DNA of 7,461 nt, from the NCBI GenBank assembly GCA_035476635.1, contig DATILI010000253.1:1-7461 (forward strand). The letters are read 5' to 3'. The translations under genes and the position numbers were made by a program. The notes under the pieces are model-generated. The model was not told the DNA's origin. It did no database searches and worked only from the letters and a program-made list of their open reading frames with translations. The stretch is from DATILI01 sp035476635. Lineage in GTDB: Bacteria > Pseudomonadota > Gammaproteobacteria > Burkholderiales > Burkholderiaceae_C. Below, piece after piece: positions 1 through 6,350 of this stretch; position 1 is the first letter of the stretch; every line of letters starts with the position of its first letter.

Positions 1-939
1 CAGATGCTCCAGTTCGTGGCGGCCGGGTGGTACACAGCCGCGGCGCTGCACACAGTAGCTGGCGCTGGCCACGGCCCGGGCCAAGGCGCGCGGGGCCTGC
101 AGCATCCCGTGGTCCAACAGGCCGGCCACCAGGCCCGCAAGAAAGCAATCGCCGGCGCCCACTGTGTCCACGATGCGCAGCTCGGCGCGGTCAAGAGCAT
201 GCCAGCGGCAGCCGTCGCGCGCGAGCAGCACCGCGCCTTGGCTGCCTTGGGTGAGCGCCACGTACTGCGCTGGTCCGAGTTCGAAGAGTTGCCGCGCGGA
301 CAGCAGCGGATCGGGCTGGCCCGGCGTCAGCGCGAGCAGGTCTTCGTCACTCACCTTGATGACGTCGGCGAGCGCGAGCGCCGCGCGCACCGTCGCACGG
401 TAGGCCTCGGCATCGGGCATGGCGGCCGGCCTTAGGTTGGCGTCCACCACGACAGTCAATCCGCGCGCGCGGCAGGTCTTCAGCCAGGGCAGGTAGTGGT
501 GCTCGTCTGCCGCTGCCAGTGCCAGGCAACCCGTGCAAACGACCTCCAGCCCGGTGAGGGACTGGGTAGCCGCCGAAAGCATCGAAGCATCTATGGCCCG
601 GTCGGCGACGCCCTGGCGATAGAAGGTGTAGGCCGCTTGACCTTTGCCGTCGACTCCGACCACGGCGAGCGAGGTCGGCGCGGCAATGGCCTCGGCGCGG
701 GCCAACAGCACACCGGAATCGGCCAGCCCCCGCGCCAGCCGCCGCCCGAAGCCGTCACGTGACAGCGGGTTGAGATAAGCGGTGCCCAAGCCCTGCAGCG
801 CCAGGGCGCGCGTGAAGTTGTACACGGCGCCGCCGGCACAGGGTTCGAGCAGGCCATCGCCTCGATCGACGAGGTCGATGAGGGCCTCGCCAGCCGTGGC
901 CACCCGGATGCTCTTTAGAAATCTCTCAGGGTTTTCCAT
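1..939 (-). CDS. PfkB-family sugar kinase, probable fructokinase (3' end cut off by window edge)
   Basis: Cytoplasmic ATP-dependent sugar kinase, most likely converting fructose to fructose 6-phosphate. The minus strand reads 313 codons from an ATG at 939 to the window edge without a stop, so the C-terminus is missing; family members are usually about 300-330 residues, so little is likely lost. Visible marks are the N-terminal substrate-binding segment GEALIDLVDRGDG (17-29), the glycine pair in CAGGAVYNF (34-42), DANLRP (166-171), SDEDLLAL (197-204), and the C-terminal PfkB signature DTVGAGDCF (258-266), whose Asp264 is the expected catalytic base. The start is reasonable, but no clear Shine-Dalgarno sequence precedes it; an in-frame GTG lies 12 bp upstream (951). 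The gene is divergent from a fructose-type ABC operon, which matches a kinase acting on sugar imported unphosphorylated (the role proposed for FrcK in rhizobia). The family is sure; fructose as substrate is inferred from the context, and ribose or 2-keto-3-deoxygluconate kinase specificity is not excluded. Confidence 0.9.
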   Translation of the reverse strand, partial: MENPERFLKSIRVATAGEALIDLVDRGDGLLEPCAGGAVYNFTRALALQGLGTAYLNPLSRDGFGRRLARGLADSGVLLARAEAIAAPTSLAVVGVDGKGQAAYTFYRQGVADRAIDASMLSAATQSLTGLEVVCTGCLALAAADEHHYLPWLKTCRARGLTVVVDANLRPAAMPDAEAYRATVRAALALADVIKVSDEDLLALTPGQPDPLLSARQLFELGPAQYVALTQGSQGAVLLARDGCRWHALDRAELRIVDTVGAGDCFLAGLVAGLLDHGMLQAPRALARAVASASYCVQRRGCVPPGRHELEHL

Positions 940-958
940 AAATAAAACCACTTGATTT
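940..958. promoter_or_regulatory. Candidate repressor operator (imperfect 19-bp inverted repeat)
   Basis: The sequence AAATAAAACCACTTGATTT is an imperfect palindrome, with half-sites AAATnAA and TTnATTT around a 5-bp centre. It abuts the kinase start codon on one side and covers the -35 element proposed for frcB (952-957) on the other, so a bound repressor could block both genes. The ROK regulator encoded at the end of the frc operon is the obvious candidate ligand. The symmetry is seen directly; the binding is inferred, and A/T-rich sequence yields such repeats easily by chance. Confidence 0.35.
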
Positions 959-981
959 AGTTAGTCCGGCGCCACTATAGT
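952..981 (+). promoter_or_regulatory. Predicted sigma-70 promoter of the frcBCA operon
   Basis: TTGATT at 952-957 (4 of 6 matches to TTGACA) and TATAGT at 976-981 (5 of 6 matches to TATAAT) are separated by 18 bp. Transcription would begin near 988, giving a leader of about 39 nt that includes the GGAG ribosome site at 1015-1018. This is the best promoter match in the gap by eye. Confidence 0.55.
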
Positions 982-1002
982 TGGTTCACTCGCTCCCGGC
1001 AA
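974..1002 (-). promoter_or_regulatory. Predicted sigma-70 promoter of the divergent sugar kinase
   Basis: On the minus strand, TTGCCG (1002-997, 4 of 6 matches to TTGACA) and TATAGT (979-974, 5 of 6) are separated by 17 bp. The start would fall near 967, about 28 nt before the kinase ATG. The -10 box uses the same palindrome, ACTATAGT (974-981), as the rightward promoter. The prediction is weaker than the frcB one because the -35 is G/C-rich. Confidence 0.4.
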
Positions 1003-1026
1003 CCCAACACTTCTGGAGACATACCC

Positions 1027-2016
1027 ATGAAAGCAGCCCTCCCCCAGTTTCTGCTGACCACCCTGGCGCTCGCCGCCGGCACCGCCCTGGCCCAAAGCCC
1101 GCCGGTGATCGGCCTGATCACCAAGACCGACACCAATCCCTTTTTCGTGAAGATGAAGGAAGGCGCCGAGGCCGAGGCGAAGAAGGCCGGCGCCAAGCTG
1201 CTGACCGCGGCCGGAAAGTCCGACGGCGATACCGCGGGCCAGATCGCCGCGCTGGAGAACATGGCATCGGCCGGCGCGAAAACCATCCTCATCACCTCCA
1301 GCGGCGACGCGATCATTCCCACGGTGAAGAAGCTGCAGGCCAAAGGGGTGCAGGTGATCGCCCTGGACAGCCCGTTCGACGGCGCCGACGCCTTGTTCGC
1401 CACGGACAACTACAAGGCCGGCGAGCTGATCGGCCAGTACGCCAAGGCCGCGCTGGGCGCCAAGCCAGCTCGGGTCGCCACACTCGACTTGTTCCCGGGC
1501 CACCCGGTAGGCGCGCAGCGCCACAATGGCTTCATGAAGGGCTTCGGCCTGGCCGCGGCGAACGCCAAGTCCAACGAGCTGTCCAAGGACCCGGCGATCG
1601 TGTGCATGTCCGACAGCTTCGGCGACATCGCCAAGGGCCAGGCCGCGATGGAAAACTGCCTGCAAAAGAATCCGGATATCAACATCGTCTACACCATCAA
1701 CGAACCGGCCGCGGCGGGTGCGTTCAATGCACTGAAGAAGGCGGGCAAGGAAAAGAACGTGGTGATCGTCTCCGTCGACGGCGGGTGCCAGGGCGTGAAG
1801 GACACCGCCGCGGGTTCGATCGCCGCGACCTCGCAGCAATACCCGCTGAAGATGGCGGCCATGGGCGTGGCGGCCGGCGTCGACTATGCGAAGTCGGGCA
1901 AGAAGGCCTCCGGCTACACCGACACGGGCGTGACGCTGATCGCGGGCAAACCGCTTTCCGGCGTCGACAGCAAAGACACCAAGCTGGGGCTTGACTTGTG
2001 CTGGGGTAACAAGTGA
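1027..2016 (+). CDS. frcB: Fructose-type ABC transporter, periplasmic substrate-binding protein
   Basis: Periplasmic receptor that binds the sugar and delivers it to the FrcC/FrcA importer. The 329 residues begin with a Sec signal peptide: positive MK, a hydrophobic stretch at about 5-19, and a likely cleavage after ALA at residue 22. The mature part is a type I sugar-binding fold (Peripla_BP_4) starting at VIGLITKTDTNPFF (27-40), with ALENMASAGAKTILI (75-89), IALDSPFDGADALFATDNY (111-129) and VYTINEPAAAGAF (221-233). These closely resemble remembered rhizobial FrcB sequences, as does the C-terminal DLCWGNK ending. Three later cysteines (193, 211, 254) could include a disulfide. The ATG at 1027 has GGAG 8 bp upstream. 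The stop overlaps the GTG of frcC by 4 bp. Fructose is the likely ligand; related proteins also accept ribose or mannose, so the exact sugar is inferred. Confidence 0.93.
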   Translation: MKAALPQFLLTTLALAAGTALAQSPPVIGLITKTDTNPFFVKMKEGAEAEAKKAGAKLLTAAGKSDGDTAGQIAALENMASAGAKTILITSSGDAIIPTVKKLQAKGVQVIALDSPFDGADALFATDNYKAGELIGQYAKAALGAKPARVATLDLFPGHPVGAQRHNGFMKGFGLAAANAKSNELSKDPAIVCMSDSFGDIAKGQAAMENCLQKNPDINIVYTINEPAAAGAFNALKKAGKEKNVVIVSVDGGCQGVKDTAAGSIAATSQQYPLKMAAMGVAAGVDYAKSGKKASGYTDTGVTLIAGKPLSGVDSKDTKLGLDLCWGNK

Positions 2017-3044
2017 GCATTGGCGACTCAAGCGCCCAGCCCGTTGCCGGGGTGCGCGATGGGTTCTCGCTCGCCAGGCTCACCACCATGTCCCTTTCCC
2101 ACCGTCCGCTACCCTGGGGGCTGCTCGGCCCCTGGCTGGCGCTGGCCGCCGCCTGCCTGTTTTTCGCGACGCAGTCCGAGCGATTCCTGACCGGCGAGAA
2201 CCTGTCGCTGGTGCTGCAGCAGGTCATGGTGGTCGGCGTGCTGGCGATCGGCCAGACGCTGATCATCCTCACGGCCGGCATCGACCTGTCCTGCGGCGTC
2301 GTGATGGCGCTCGGTTCGATGGTGGTAACCAAGCTGGCGGCCGAAAGCGGCCTGCCCGTGCCGCTCGCTATGCTTGCCGGCATCGCCGTGACTTGCGCCT
2401 TCGGCCTGGTCAACGGGCTGCTGGTGACGCGAGCGCGCCTGCCTGCCTTCATCGTGACGCTGGGCACCATGAACATCGCCTTCGCCCTGACGCAGATGTA
2501 CTCGAAATCGCAGACAGTCACCAACCTGCCCGATTCGCTCACCGCCATCGGCGACACCTTCGCCCTGGGCGGCACCCAGATCAGCTGGGGCACGCTGCTG
2601 ATGTTCGCTCTGTACCTCGTGGCCTGGCGCATGCTGTCGGACACGGCGCCCGGCCGGCACATCTACGCCGTGGGCAACAACGCCGAAGCGGCTCGCCTCA
2701 CGGGCATCAGCGTGCAGCGCGTGGTGCTGGGGGTCTATGTGCTGGCCGGTTTTTTCTACGGCATCGCGGCGCTGCTTTCGATCGCACGAACCGGCGTCGG
2801 CGATCCGCAGGCCGGCCAGACGGAAAACCTGGACGCCATCACAGCGGTGGTGCTGGGCGGCACCAGTCTCTTCGGCGGCCGCGGCCTCATCCTGGGCTCG
2901 CTGGTGGGCGCCGTGATCGTGGGGGTGTTTCGCAACGGGCTCACGCTGATGGGCGTGGCGTCGGTGGTGCAGACGCTGATCACCGGCGTGCTCGTGATCC
3001 TCGCCGTGCTCGCCGACCGCCTGTCGAACCGGGGAGCGCGCTGA
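2013..3044 (+). CDS. frcC: Fructose-type ABC transporter, permease
   Basis: Inner-membrane permease of the BPD_transp_2 (RbsC/FrcC) family, expected to form a homodimeric channel served by FrcA. After a polar N-terminus there are about eight to ten hydrophobic segments, the first near 35-52. The family hallmarks are the LTAGIDLSCG stretch (86-95), AFIVTLGTMNI (145-155), GRHIYAVGNNAEAARLTGI (214-232) and the ATPase-contacting loop LDAITAVVLGGTSLFGGRG (273-291). The chosen start is a GTG in a GTGA overlap with the frcB stop, with GGGG 6 bp upstream, which favours translational coupling. An in-frame ATG at 2088 (residue 26) is the main alternative; it would remove only the polar tail and has a poorer ribosome site. 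The frcA gene begins 1 bp after this stop. The family is certain, the start less so. Confidence 0.92.
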   Translation: MSIGDSSAQPVAGVRDGFSLARLTTMSLSHRPLPWGLLGPWLALAAACLFFATQSERFLTGENLSLVLQQVMVVGVLAIGQTLIILTAGIDLSCGVVMALGSMVVTKLAAESGLPVPLAMLAGIAVTCAFGLVNGLLVTRARLPAFIVTLGTMNIAFALTQMYSKSQTVTNLPDSLTAIGDTFALGGTQISWGTLLMFALYLVAWRMLSDTAPGRHIYAVGNNAEAARLTGISVQRVVLGVYVLAGFFYGIAALLSIARTGVGDPQAGQTENLDAITAVVLGGTSLFGGRGLILGSLVGAVIVGVFRNGLTLMGVASVVQTLITGVLVILAVLADRLSNRGAR

Positions 3045-3045
3045 C

Positions 3046-3843
3046 ATGGGTACTTCTTCCAAAGCGGCCCTCGTCATGCAGGCCCGCGGCCTCACCAAGC
3101 GCTATGGGCACGTCACCGCGCTCGACGGCTGCGACTTCGAGTTGCGCGCCGGTGAAATCCTGGCCGTCATCGGCGACAACGGCGCCGGCAAGTCGTCGCT
3201 GATCAAGGTGCTGTCCGGTGCCACGGTCCCGGACGAAGGCGAGATCCGCCTGGACGGCCAGCCGGTGCACTTCAGGAGCCCGATCGATGCGCGGCGTGCC
3301 GGCATCGAAACCGTCTACCAGGAGCTGGCCGTGGCCCCGGCCATGAGCATCGCCGAGAACTTGTTTCTCGGGCGCGAGCTGCTGCGTCCCGGCGTGCTGG
3401 GCACCTACCTGCGCCTGCTGGACAAGAAAGCCATGCTGGATCAGGCGGTGGCCCGCATGAACGAGCTCAAGGTCGGCATCCGCTCGATGACCCAGCCGGT
3501 GGAAACGCTCTCCGGCGGCCAGCGCCAATGCGTTGCGGTATCGCGCGCGGCGGCGTTCGCCCAACATGTGGTCATCATGGACGAACCCACGGCGGCACTC
3601 GGTGTGAAGGAAGGCAACATGGTTCTGGAGTTGATTCGGCGGGTGCGCGACAAGGGGCTGCCGGTTATCCTGATCAGCCATAACATGCCGCACGTGTTCG
3701 AGATCGCCGATCGCATCCACATTCAGCGCCTGGGCCGGCGCGCCGCCGTGGTCAACCCCAGGCAGATCGGCATGAGCGACGTGGTGGCCGTGATGACGGG
3801 TGCGATGGAGCCGTGCCAGATCCCGCAGGCCGCGCTCGCGTGA
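3046..3843 (+). CDS. frcA: Fructose-type ABC transporter, ATP-binding protein
   Basis: Cytoplasmic ATPase that powers sugar import through FrcC. The 265 residues hold one nucleotide-binding domain: Walker A GDNGAGKSS (43-51), Q-loop Gln92, signature LSGGQRQ (155-161), Walker B VVIMDEP (175-181) and switch His212 in ISHNMPH. One domain per chain is the FrcA pattern and differs from RbsA, XylG or MglA, which carry two fused domains in about 500 residues; a homodimer is therefore expected. The stretch after Walker B, TAALGVKEG, and the late DRIHIQRLGRR are also typical of FrcA. A cysteine (162) follows the signature where the rhizobial relatives I recall have glycine. The ATG at 3046 has a strong GGGGAG at 3031-3036. 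An ATG at 3076 is possible but less well placed. The stop overlaps the next gene's GTG by 4 bp. Confidence 0.94.
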   Translation: MGTSSKAALVMQARGLTKRYGHVTALDGCDFELRAGEILAVIGDNGAGKSSLIKVLSGATVPDEGEIRLDGQPVHFRSPIDARRAGIETVYQELAVAPAMSIAENLFLGRELLRPGVLGTYLRLLDKKAMLDQAVARMNELKVGIRSMTQPVETLSGGQRQCVAVSRAAAFAQHVVIMDEPTAALGVKEGNMVLELIRRVRDKGLPVILISHNMPHVFEIADRIHIQRLGRRAAVVNPRQIGMSDVVAVMTGAMEPCQIPQAALA

Positions 3844-5069
3844 AAACGCCGGCCGATCGTGGAATCGAGGGCGCCGCCAGCGTTCCGCTGCGTCCACGCG
3901 GTTCCAACCAGCTGGGCATGCGGCAGTACAACGAGCGGGTGGTGCTGCAGGCGCTGCGAATGCACGGCGCGCTGCCCAAGGCGGAACTGGCGCGTGTCAC
4001 CAGCCTCACGGCACAGACCATCGGCCTCATCACCACCCGGCTGGAGGAAGATGGCTTGCTGCTGCGCCACGATCCGGTGCGCGGCCGCATCGGCCAGCCC
4101 TCCATCCCGCTGACGCTCGATCCCGACGGCGCCTATGCCATCGGGATCAAGATCGGCCGACGCAGCACTGACGCGCTGCTGGTCGACTTCAACGGCAACG
4201 TGCGCAAGCGCCTCAGCCTGTCGTACGCCTTCCCCGACGCCGCCGAGCTGCTGCCGGCCGTCAACCAGCAACTGCGCACGCTGCGCCGCTCCCTCGGCAC
4301 GAGGTCCTCGCGGCTAGTCGGCGTGGGGGTGGCCGCGCCGTTCCAGATGGGCGGATGGCACCGCATGCTGGGCCTCTCATCCCAGCAGTCGGAACAATGG
4401 AACAGCATCGACCTGACGGCGCAGGTCCAGGCGATGATCGACGTGCCGGTGAGCTTCGCCCGCGACACCTCGGCGGCCTGCGTCGCCGAATTGCTGCTGG
4501 GCCGCGGACGCGACATCAAGAGCTTCCTGTACCTGTTCGTCGACACGTTCGTGGGCGGCGGGCTGGTGCTGCATTCGCAGCCGCACTTCGGCGTGCGAGG
4601 CAACGCAGGGGCCGTCGCTTCGTTGCCGATGAACCTGGCGCAACCCGGCGCGGTGCCGGAGCAGCTGGTGCGGCATGCCTCGCTCTGGGACCTGGAGCAG
4701 CACTACCAGCAGCACGGGCTCGACCCATCGGCGGCGTATGACGCGCGCTCGCTCGAGGCGCCCTACCGCGACCACACTGGCCCATGGATCCGCTCGGCGG
4801 CGAACGCGCTGGCCCATTGCATCGTCTCAGGCACCGCCGTGGTGGATGTAGATGCCGTGGTGATGGATGGCTCGCTGGCGCCGGCGGCGCTGGAATCGCT
4901 GCTGGCGCAAACGGCGCAAGCCCTGGACGGCTATAACTGGGAAGGCTTGTGGCGCCCGGCATTGCATGCCGGCAGCATAGGGTCGGACGCTCGCGCGCTG
5001 GGCGGCGCACTGCTGCCGCTGCACGCCAACTTCGCTCCGGACCGCGAGACATTCCTCAAGGCGGCTTGA
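3840..5069 (+). CDS. frcR: ROK-family transcriptional repressor, probable regulator of the frc locus
   Basis: DNA-binding sugar-responsive regulator of the NagC/Mlc type. The 409 residues carry an N-terminal winged helix (about 28-82, from RQYNERVVLQALR through the DGLLLR wing) and a C-terminal ROK sugar-kinase-like domain (about 97-395). Asp209 in ARDTSAACVAELLLGRG sits where ROK kinases have the catalytic aspartate. However, the sugar-binding ExGH motif is replaced by GNAGAVASLP (254-263) and the CxCxxxxxC zinc motif is absent, so it should sense rather than phosphorylate sugar. The GTG at 3840 is chosen because it forms a GTGA overlap with the frcA stop, like the frcB/frcC junction; a GTG at 3813 would add nine residues. 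Co-transcription with frcBCA suggests autoregulation. In rhizobia a ROK regulator, FrcR, lies by frcBCAK, so the symbol is assigned by context. The 3' end overlaps the convergent GntR gene by 14 bp. Confidence 0.85.
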   Translation: MKTPADRGIEGAASVPLRPRGSNQLGMRQYNERVVLQALRMHGALPKAELARVTSLTAQTIGLITTRLEEDGLLLRHDPVRGRIGQPSIPLTLDPDGAYAIGIKIGRRSTDALLVDFNGNVRKRLSLSYAFPDAAELLPAVNQQLRTLRRSLGTRSSRLVGVGVAAPFQMGGWHRMLGLSSQQSEQWNSIDLTAQVQAMIDVPVSFARDTSAACVAELLLGRGRDIKSFLYLFVDTFVGGGLVLHSQPHFGVRGNAGAVASLPMNLAQPGAVPEQLVRHASLWDLEQHYQQHGLDPSAAYDARSLEAPYRDHTGPWIRSAANALAHCIVSGTAVVDVDAVVMDGSLAPAALESLLAQTAQALDGYNWEGLWRPALHAGSIGSDARALGGALLPLHANFAPDRETFLKAA

Positions 5070-5736
5070 CGCCGACCGTCTTGAGAACGGACTCGACGCT
5101 GTGCTGCGTGCCCAGGATGTGCTCCTTGAGCAGCGCGCATGCCGTATCCACCTCGTACTTGAGCGTTGCATCCATGATCTTCCTGTGCTCGTTCGACTTG
5201 CGCCTGGCCGTGTTGCGGTGGCGTGCGGAGTAGCGTCGATAGCGCTCTGCCTGGTCAAACAAACTGGCACTCCAGCTTCGTTGGCGCTCGGACGGGCAGG
5301 CAGCGATCAAGGCGAGATGAAAGTCCTTGTGCAACCCGCTCCATTCCTCTTCCAGAATCAATGGGCCCTCATCCAGGCGCGTCTCCACCTTCTCCAGGCG
5401 GTGATAGGCAGCCACAATGGTGGCTTCCCAGTGATCGTCTCCATGCTGAATGGATTCGCGCAGCGCCTGTACGTCCAGCATGAGGCGCATGCGCGTGATG
5501 TCGGCCAGATCCTCGGTCGTGATCGGCGCCACCCGGAACCCCCGCCGCTCATCGGCCCGCACCAGCCCCTCTTGCGCCAGACGGCTGAGCGCCTCGCGCA
5601 AAGGGCTGCTGGAGAAGCCATAGGCCTCCTGCAGTTCCTCCACCTTCAACTTCGCTCCAGCGGCGAATGCGCCGATCAGAACGTCTCTGCGCAGGCGGGT
5701 GAACGCCTGTTCAACCAGCGGCGGGGCTTCGCCCAT
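5056..5736 (-). CDS. GntR-family transcriptional regulator (FadR/FCD type)
   Basis: Metabolite-responsive DNA-binding protein of 226 residues. The N-terminal winged helix-turn-helix (about 8-70) contains the typical recognition segment GFSSSPLREALSRLAQEGLV (40-59) and the wing RRGFRVAPI (64-72). The C-terminal helical FCD domain (about 75-212) has TEDLADITRMRLMLD (74-88), the DFHLAL motif (His140), and later histidines 184 and 206 that fit the metal- or ligand-binding set of FCD domains. The first helix region has HKDFH where many relatives have DxxFH, so one usual aspartate may be shifted. The ATG at 5736 is preceded by AAGGA (5751-5747) with a 10-nt spacer. It is the last gene of the leftward cluster, 55 bp after the cupin gene, and probably controls that cluster. 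The effector is unknown; members commonly sense organic acids or sugar acids. Confidence 0.9.
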   Translation of the reverse strand: MGEAPPLVEQAFTRLRRDVLIGAFAAGAKLKVEELQEAYGFSSSPLREALSRLAQEGLVRADERRGFRVAPITTEDLADITRMRLMLDVQALRESIQHGDDHWEATIVAAYHRLEKVETRLDEGPLILEEEWSGLHKDFHLALIAACPSERQRSWSASLFDQAERYRRYSARHRNTARRKSNEHRKIMDATLKYEVDTACALLKEHILGTQHSVESVLKTVGVKPP

Positions 5737-5791
5737 GAATTGCTATTCCTTTTTGATTTGATTCACGCTGCCGCCGCGCACTGTCCACAGG

Positions 5792-6334
5792 TTAGCGGCG
5801 ACTGGCGCCGAGCAGAACGAACAACAGCGTGGCTGGCTTGTTCGTGCGGTTGCGCCACGCGTGGCGCGTGCCATGCTGCACGCAGACATCGTGGGCGCCG
5901 AGAACCACTTCGCGGCCGCCGTCCAGCTCGAGCGTGATCTCGCCGTCCAGCACCACGTCGTAGTCGATGCTGTCGGTGGTGTGCATTCCCGGATGCTCCA
6001 TTTCGAAACGCTCCGCCAGGCCAGGGGCGTTTTGTGCGAACTCGGCGCCAAAGGCAGCGGGATCGAAATCAGCGCGCATCATCACGGAGTCAGGCGGGAA
6101 GGTGACGATCATCAGCCGCGTTTCCCCGGGCCCGGGGACAAACCTGGCTTCAGGCGTCGCATCGGCGGGACTCACCGAGGCGCCCACGGCCGGGGTTGCC
6201 GAGGTGGACCACAGCAGCGCCGAGGCGAACCCCGGCACGCTTTTGTAGGTAGCTGCCCGCGGCGCTGCGCCATCGGACACGATGGTGCTTTTGCCGTCCG
6301 CACCGTTGCTGACGACGACACGTCTAACGTTCAT
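5792..6334 (-). CDS. Small cupin-domain protein, function unknown
   Basis: A 180-residue protein with one cupin barrel in its C-terminal half (about 108-178). Motif 1 reads HPGMHTTDSIDYDVVLDGE (114-132) and motif 2 GAHDVCVQHGTRHAWRN (146-162). Compared with the general cupin pattern, the HxH becomes HxT (118-120) and the glutamate becomes Asp124; His118, Asp124 and His158 could still hold a metal. This HTTDSIDY style is found in a widespread uncharacterised cupin group often encoded beside dehydrogenases. The N-terminal half (FASALLWST at 36-44, RLMIVTFPPD at 73-82) is also conserved in that group, as I recall. The start at 6334 is set by an excellent AAAGGAG at 6346-6340, 5 nt upstream; an upstream ATG at 6415 would overlap the dehydrogenase by 65 bp and lacks this site. 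It lies 16 bp after the dehydrogenase, so co-expression is likely. Whether it is an enzyme (isomerase, dioxygenase, lyase) or a binding protein cannot be told. Confidence 0.85.
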   Translation of the reverse strand: MNVRRVVVSNGADGKSTIVSDGAAPRAATYKSVPGFASALLWSTSATPAVGASVSPADATPEARFVPGPGETRLMIVTFPPDSVMMRADFDPAAFGAEFAQNAPGLAERFEMEHPGMHTTDSIDYDVVLDGEITLELDGGREVVLGAHDVCVQHGTRHAWRNRTNKPATLLFVLLGASRR

Positions 6335-6339
6335 ATCGA

Positions 6340-6346
6340 CTCCTTT
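6340..6346 (-). promoter_or_regulatory. Strong ribosome-binding site fixing the cupin start
   Basis: The minus strand reads AAAGGAG followed by a 5-nt spacer and ATG at 6334. It fits entirely in the 16-bp gap after the dehydrogenase stop codon, so it decides between the 6334 and 6415 start codons in favour of 6334. Confidence 0.8.
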
Positions 6347-6350
6347 GCGT

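Larger units (their letters stand above)
940..1026. promoter_or_regulatory. Divergent control region between sugar kinase and frcB
   Basis: This 87-bp gap is the only substantial non-coding stretch in the window and is visibly richer in A/T than its surroundings (940-960 is almost all A/T). It must contain the signals for both the leftward kinase and the rightward frc operon. Two promoter-like elements and a possible operator, listed separately, fall inside it or reach to its edges. The frcB end carries a clear Shine-Dalgarno GGAG at 1015-1018, 8 bp before the ATG; the kinase end shows none. Confidence 0.75.

Noticed and set aside
4..435. Plus-strand open frame near the left edge
   Set aside because: Lies opposite the C-terminal PfkB signature region of the sugar kinase; the kinase frame explains this DNA.
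961..2031. Long minus-strand open frame of 356 codons opposite frcB
   Set aside because: It is the antisense shadow of frcB in G/C-rich DNA; its composition is Arg/Gly/His-rich with no recognisable domain, while the plus strand encodes a clear binding protein.
2109..3098. Minus-strand open frame of 329 codons opposite frcC
   Set aside because: Low-complexity His/Gln/Arg-rich translation typical of an antisense shadow; frcC is unmistakable in the other strand.
1027..3843. Ribose, xylose or galactose (Rbs/Xyl/Mgl) transporter assignment
   Set aside because: Those systems use an ATPase with two fused nucleotide-binding domains of about 500 residues; this ATPase has one domain in 265 residues, and all three proteins resemble FrcBCA.
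2980..3897. Minus-strand open frame of 305 codons opposite frcA
   Set aside because: Covers the intact ATPase gene with all its motifs; no domain seen in the antisense translation.
5056..5110. Possible bidirectional terminator at the convergent gene ends
   Set aside because: Only 4-bp stems such as CGGC/GCCG and CCGT/ACGG are present, without a T-run on either strand.
5737..5791. Possible separate promoter for the GntR gene
   Set aside because: The 55-bp gap has a ribosome site but no convincing -35/-10 pair, so read-through from the cupin gene is the simpler view.
5101..5937. Plus-strand open frame of 278 codons across the GntR gene and part of the cupin gene
   Set aside because: Crosses two well-supported minus-strand genes and their gap, with no domain and no ribosome site noted.
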